A DNA stretch of 7,844 nt from Verrucomicrobiota bacterium (lineage in GTDB: Bacteria; Verrucomicrobiota; Verrucomicrobiae; Chthoniobacterales; UBA10450). The position numbers and the translations under genes were made by a program. Shown here piece after piece: positions 6,673 through 7,844 of this stretch. The first letter of the stretch is position 1; every line of letters begins with the position of its first letter. Below the pieces are notes generated by a model, which was not told the origin of the DNA, ran no database searches, and saw only the letters and a list, made by a program, of their open reading frames with translations. The DNA lies in contig QHOZ01000183.1 of the NCBI GenBank assembly GCA_003219495.1, forward strand, positions 1 through 7,844, given 5' to 3'.

Positions 6673-7116
6673 CTAAAACGGAATCTCGTCGTCGTCCGGC
6701 TCGCCCGTCTGTGGCTTTGGTGGCGGAGCCGTTTTTGCCGGACGCGATTCGCCGCCTTCGCTTGCGCCGCCTGCGCCAGGCGGTCGCCCGCCGAGAAGCT
6801 GCATCGTTTCACCGATGACGCGGAGTTTGCTGCGCTTTTGTCCGCTTTGTTTGTCGTCCCAAGTGTCGAGTTGCAAACGGCCCTCGATGAAAATCGGGCG
6901 CCCTTTTTTCAAATATTCGCCGGCGATCTCAGCGAGACGCGCCCAGAGAACAACATCGACATAAGTGACTTCTTCGCGTTTCTCGCCGCTATCGAGCGTG
7001 TAGGAACGATTGACGGCAATGCCGAGATCGCACACGGCGCTGCCTTTGGGGGTGTAACGCACTTCGGGATCGCGCGTCAGGTTTCCGAGGAGAATGACTT
7101 TATTGAAACTGGCCAT
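6673..7116 (-). CDS. ssb: Single-stranded DNA-binding protein
   Basis: SSB coats single-stranded DNA in replication, repair and recombination and recruits partners by its C-terminal tip. The 147-aa protein has the OB-fold at about 1-108, with the typical start SFNKVILLGNLTRDPEVRYT (3-22), the central VDVVLWARLAEIAGEYLKKG (53-72) and IEGRLQLDTW (77-86). A disordered Gly/Pro-rich linker (about 109-139) leads to the acidic tip DDDEIPF, the standard protein-interaction peptide. It lies 18 bp downstream of rpsF, a common pairing in bacteria; the rpsR gene that often accompanies them is not here. DprA, encoded next, works on SSB-coated DNA, so the adjacency is functionally sensible. Confidence 0.97.
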   Translation of the reverse strand: MASFNKVILLGNLTRDPEVRYTPKGSAVCDLGIAVNRSYTLDSGEKREEVTYVDVVLWARLAEIAGEYLKKGRPIFIEGRLQLDTWDDKQSGQKRSKLRVIGETMQLLGGRPPGAGGASEGGESRPAKTAPPPKPQTGEPDDDEIPF

Positions 7117-7134
7117 GCGCCCGGTCTACCCGAT

Positions 7135-7482
7135 TTATTTGGCGCGCGCCAACTTTTTCGCGGGCTGCTCTTTGCGCTCTTTGGTTTCGGTTTTCTCGCG
7201 CAGGCGCTGGTAATGCTGACGGTAAACTTCCGGGTCGAGTTTGAATTTCGATCGCAGCTTGGTGATCAAATCGGGCTCGCCGTGAAAAATGAAATTCGCG
7301 TAGTAGCCGGCATCGATCGCTCCGGCGGCGTACGAGAATTGGCGCTTGTCCATTTTCTGCGCTTGCTCGACGTCCGCGCCTTCCTTTTTAGACTCTGATT
7401 CCAAGCGGTCGACGATGTCGTGGACGCTCTCTTCTTTTCCCTGCGCGTTTACGACCAGCAGGGCTTCATAACGGTTCTTCAT
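7135..7482 (-). CDS. rpsF: Small ribosomal subunit protein bS6
   Basis: The 115-aa product matches bS6: it begins KNRYEALLVVN, has the conserved central region KMDKRQFSYA (43-52) and GYYANFIFHGEPDLITKLRS (59-78), and the end of the fold FKLDPEVYRQHYQRL (80-94). A lysine/arginine/glutamate-rich tail (95-115) extends past the fold, as in many bS6 proteins. bS6 binds 16S rRNA together with bS18 on the platform of the 30S subunit. Its ATG follows the pth stop codon by two bases, so translation is almost certainly coupled. The bS18 gene, its usual neighbour and binding partner, is missing from this cluster. Identification is firm. Confidence 0.95.
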   Translation of the reverse strand: MKNRYEALLVVNAQGKEESVHDIVDRLESESKKEGADVEQAQKMDKRQFSYAAGAIDAGYYANFIFHGEPDLITKLRSKFKLDPEVYRQHYQRLREKTETKERKEQPAKKLARAK

Positions 7483-7484
7483 GG

Positions 7485-7844
7485 TTATTCGTCTTCGATT
7501 TTGTTGAAAGTGTTCATCGCGGAAACGACGCCTTTGTCAACGGCGCATTTCACCGCCTCCGCCGCCCGTTCGATTGTCGATCTTACGAGCGGCTTTTGCT
7601 CCTCAAAAAAATTGCTAAGCACGTAATCGCTCGACCCTTCGGCCGGCGCAGGGCCAATGCCAACGCGAAGGCGAGCAATCTCTTCCGTCCCAAATTGCAC
7701 GATTACCGATTCCAAGCCGTTGTGGCCGCCGGGGCCGCCGCTCTGTCGGATCCGCAATCGTCCGAGCGGCAATGAAAAATCGTCGAGCACGATCAAGATT
7801 TCATCCACTGGAATTTTAAAGAACTGCGCGATCGCCTGAAGCGG
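7485..7844 (-). CDS. pth: Peptidyl-tRNA hydrolase, C-terminal 119 residues, 5' truncated by window
   Basis: Pth releases tRNA from peptidyl-tRNAs that drop off the ribosome. The open frame runs unbroken from the window edge (PLQAIAQFFKIPVDEILIVL) to the TAA at 7485-7487, so the GTG at 7808 is an internal valine, not a start. Fragment residues 21-44 hold two signatures: DDFSLPLGRLRIR, whose aspartate corresponds to E. coli D93, and GGPGGHNGL, whose asparagine corresponds to N114. RLRVGIGPAP and DYVLSNF follow, as in the family. The catalytic histidine (H20 in E. coli) would be outside the window. The C-terminal end is typical in length. It is immediately upstream of rpsF, a gene order common in bacteria. 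Confidence 0.96.
   Translation of the reverse strand, partial: PLQAIAQFFKIPVDEILIVLDDFSLPLGRLRIRQSGGPGGHNGLESVIVQFGTEEIARLRVGIGPAPAEGSSDYVLSNFFEEQKPLVRSTIERAAEAVKCAVDKGVVSAMNTFNKIEDE

Noticed and set aside
6838..7398. 186-codon open frame on the plus strand
   Set aside because: It is antisense to ssb and rpsF, both unmistakable, and looks like a phenylalanine/leucine-rich shadow translation.
7485..7808. Short complete gene starting at GTG 7808
   Set aside because: The frame stays open to the window edge and the upstream residues continue the peptidyl-tRNA hydrolase family pattern, so this is the tail of a longer gene.

Overview
The window is a gene-dense bacterial chromosome segment, moderately GC-rich, with no intergenic stretch over 60 bp. 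It carries eleven genes. Two are on the plus strand at the left edge: the end of an L,D-transpeptidase and a small membrane protein. Nine are on the minus strand and fill the rest. In transcription order, right to left, these are pth (cut by the window edge), rpsF, ssb, dprA, a topB-type topoisomerase, nrdR, an unknown protein with an ATP-cone-like domain, a HIT/HinT protein, and a PLP-dependent threonine/serine dehydratase-like enzyme. No phage, transposase, CRISPR, tRNA or rRNA gene was seen.

The proteins are full-length and intact, so this looks like ordinary chromosomal backbone. The style of bS6, NrdR and the topoisomerase, the mostly weak Shine-Dalgarno sequences and the gene order suggest a Verrucomicrobia-like organism, possibly a soil lineage near Chthoniobacterales. 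That assignment comes from memory of family sequences, not from a search, and is tentative.

Layout: 1-559 (+) is a cell-envelope pair coupled by an ATGA overlap. It converges on the minus-strand cluster with only 4 bp between the stop codons at 559 and 564. From 7844 down to 564 all genes point left with gaps of 2 to about 53 bp and one 14-bp overlap (nrdR into the 185-aa gene), so much of it could be one transcript. Pth and bS6 serve translation. SSB, DprA and the topoisomerase act on single-stranded DNA, transformation and recombination, and strand passage. NrdR controls ribonucleotide reductase. The last two genes are metabolic housekeeping.

Three things merit a second look. The nrdR start codon is separated from its only good Shine-Dalgarno by a perfect 8-bp-stem hairpin that would restore normal spacing if folded. 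The unknown gene that overlaps nrdR seems to carry a second, divergent ATP-cone fold. A perfect 19-bp palindrome between the HIT and dehydratase genes resembles a dispersed REP-like element. I found no clearly new multi-gene system.
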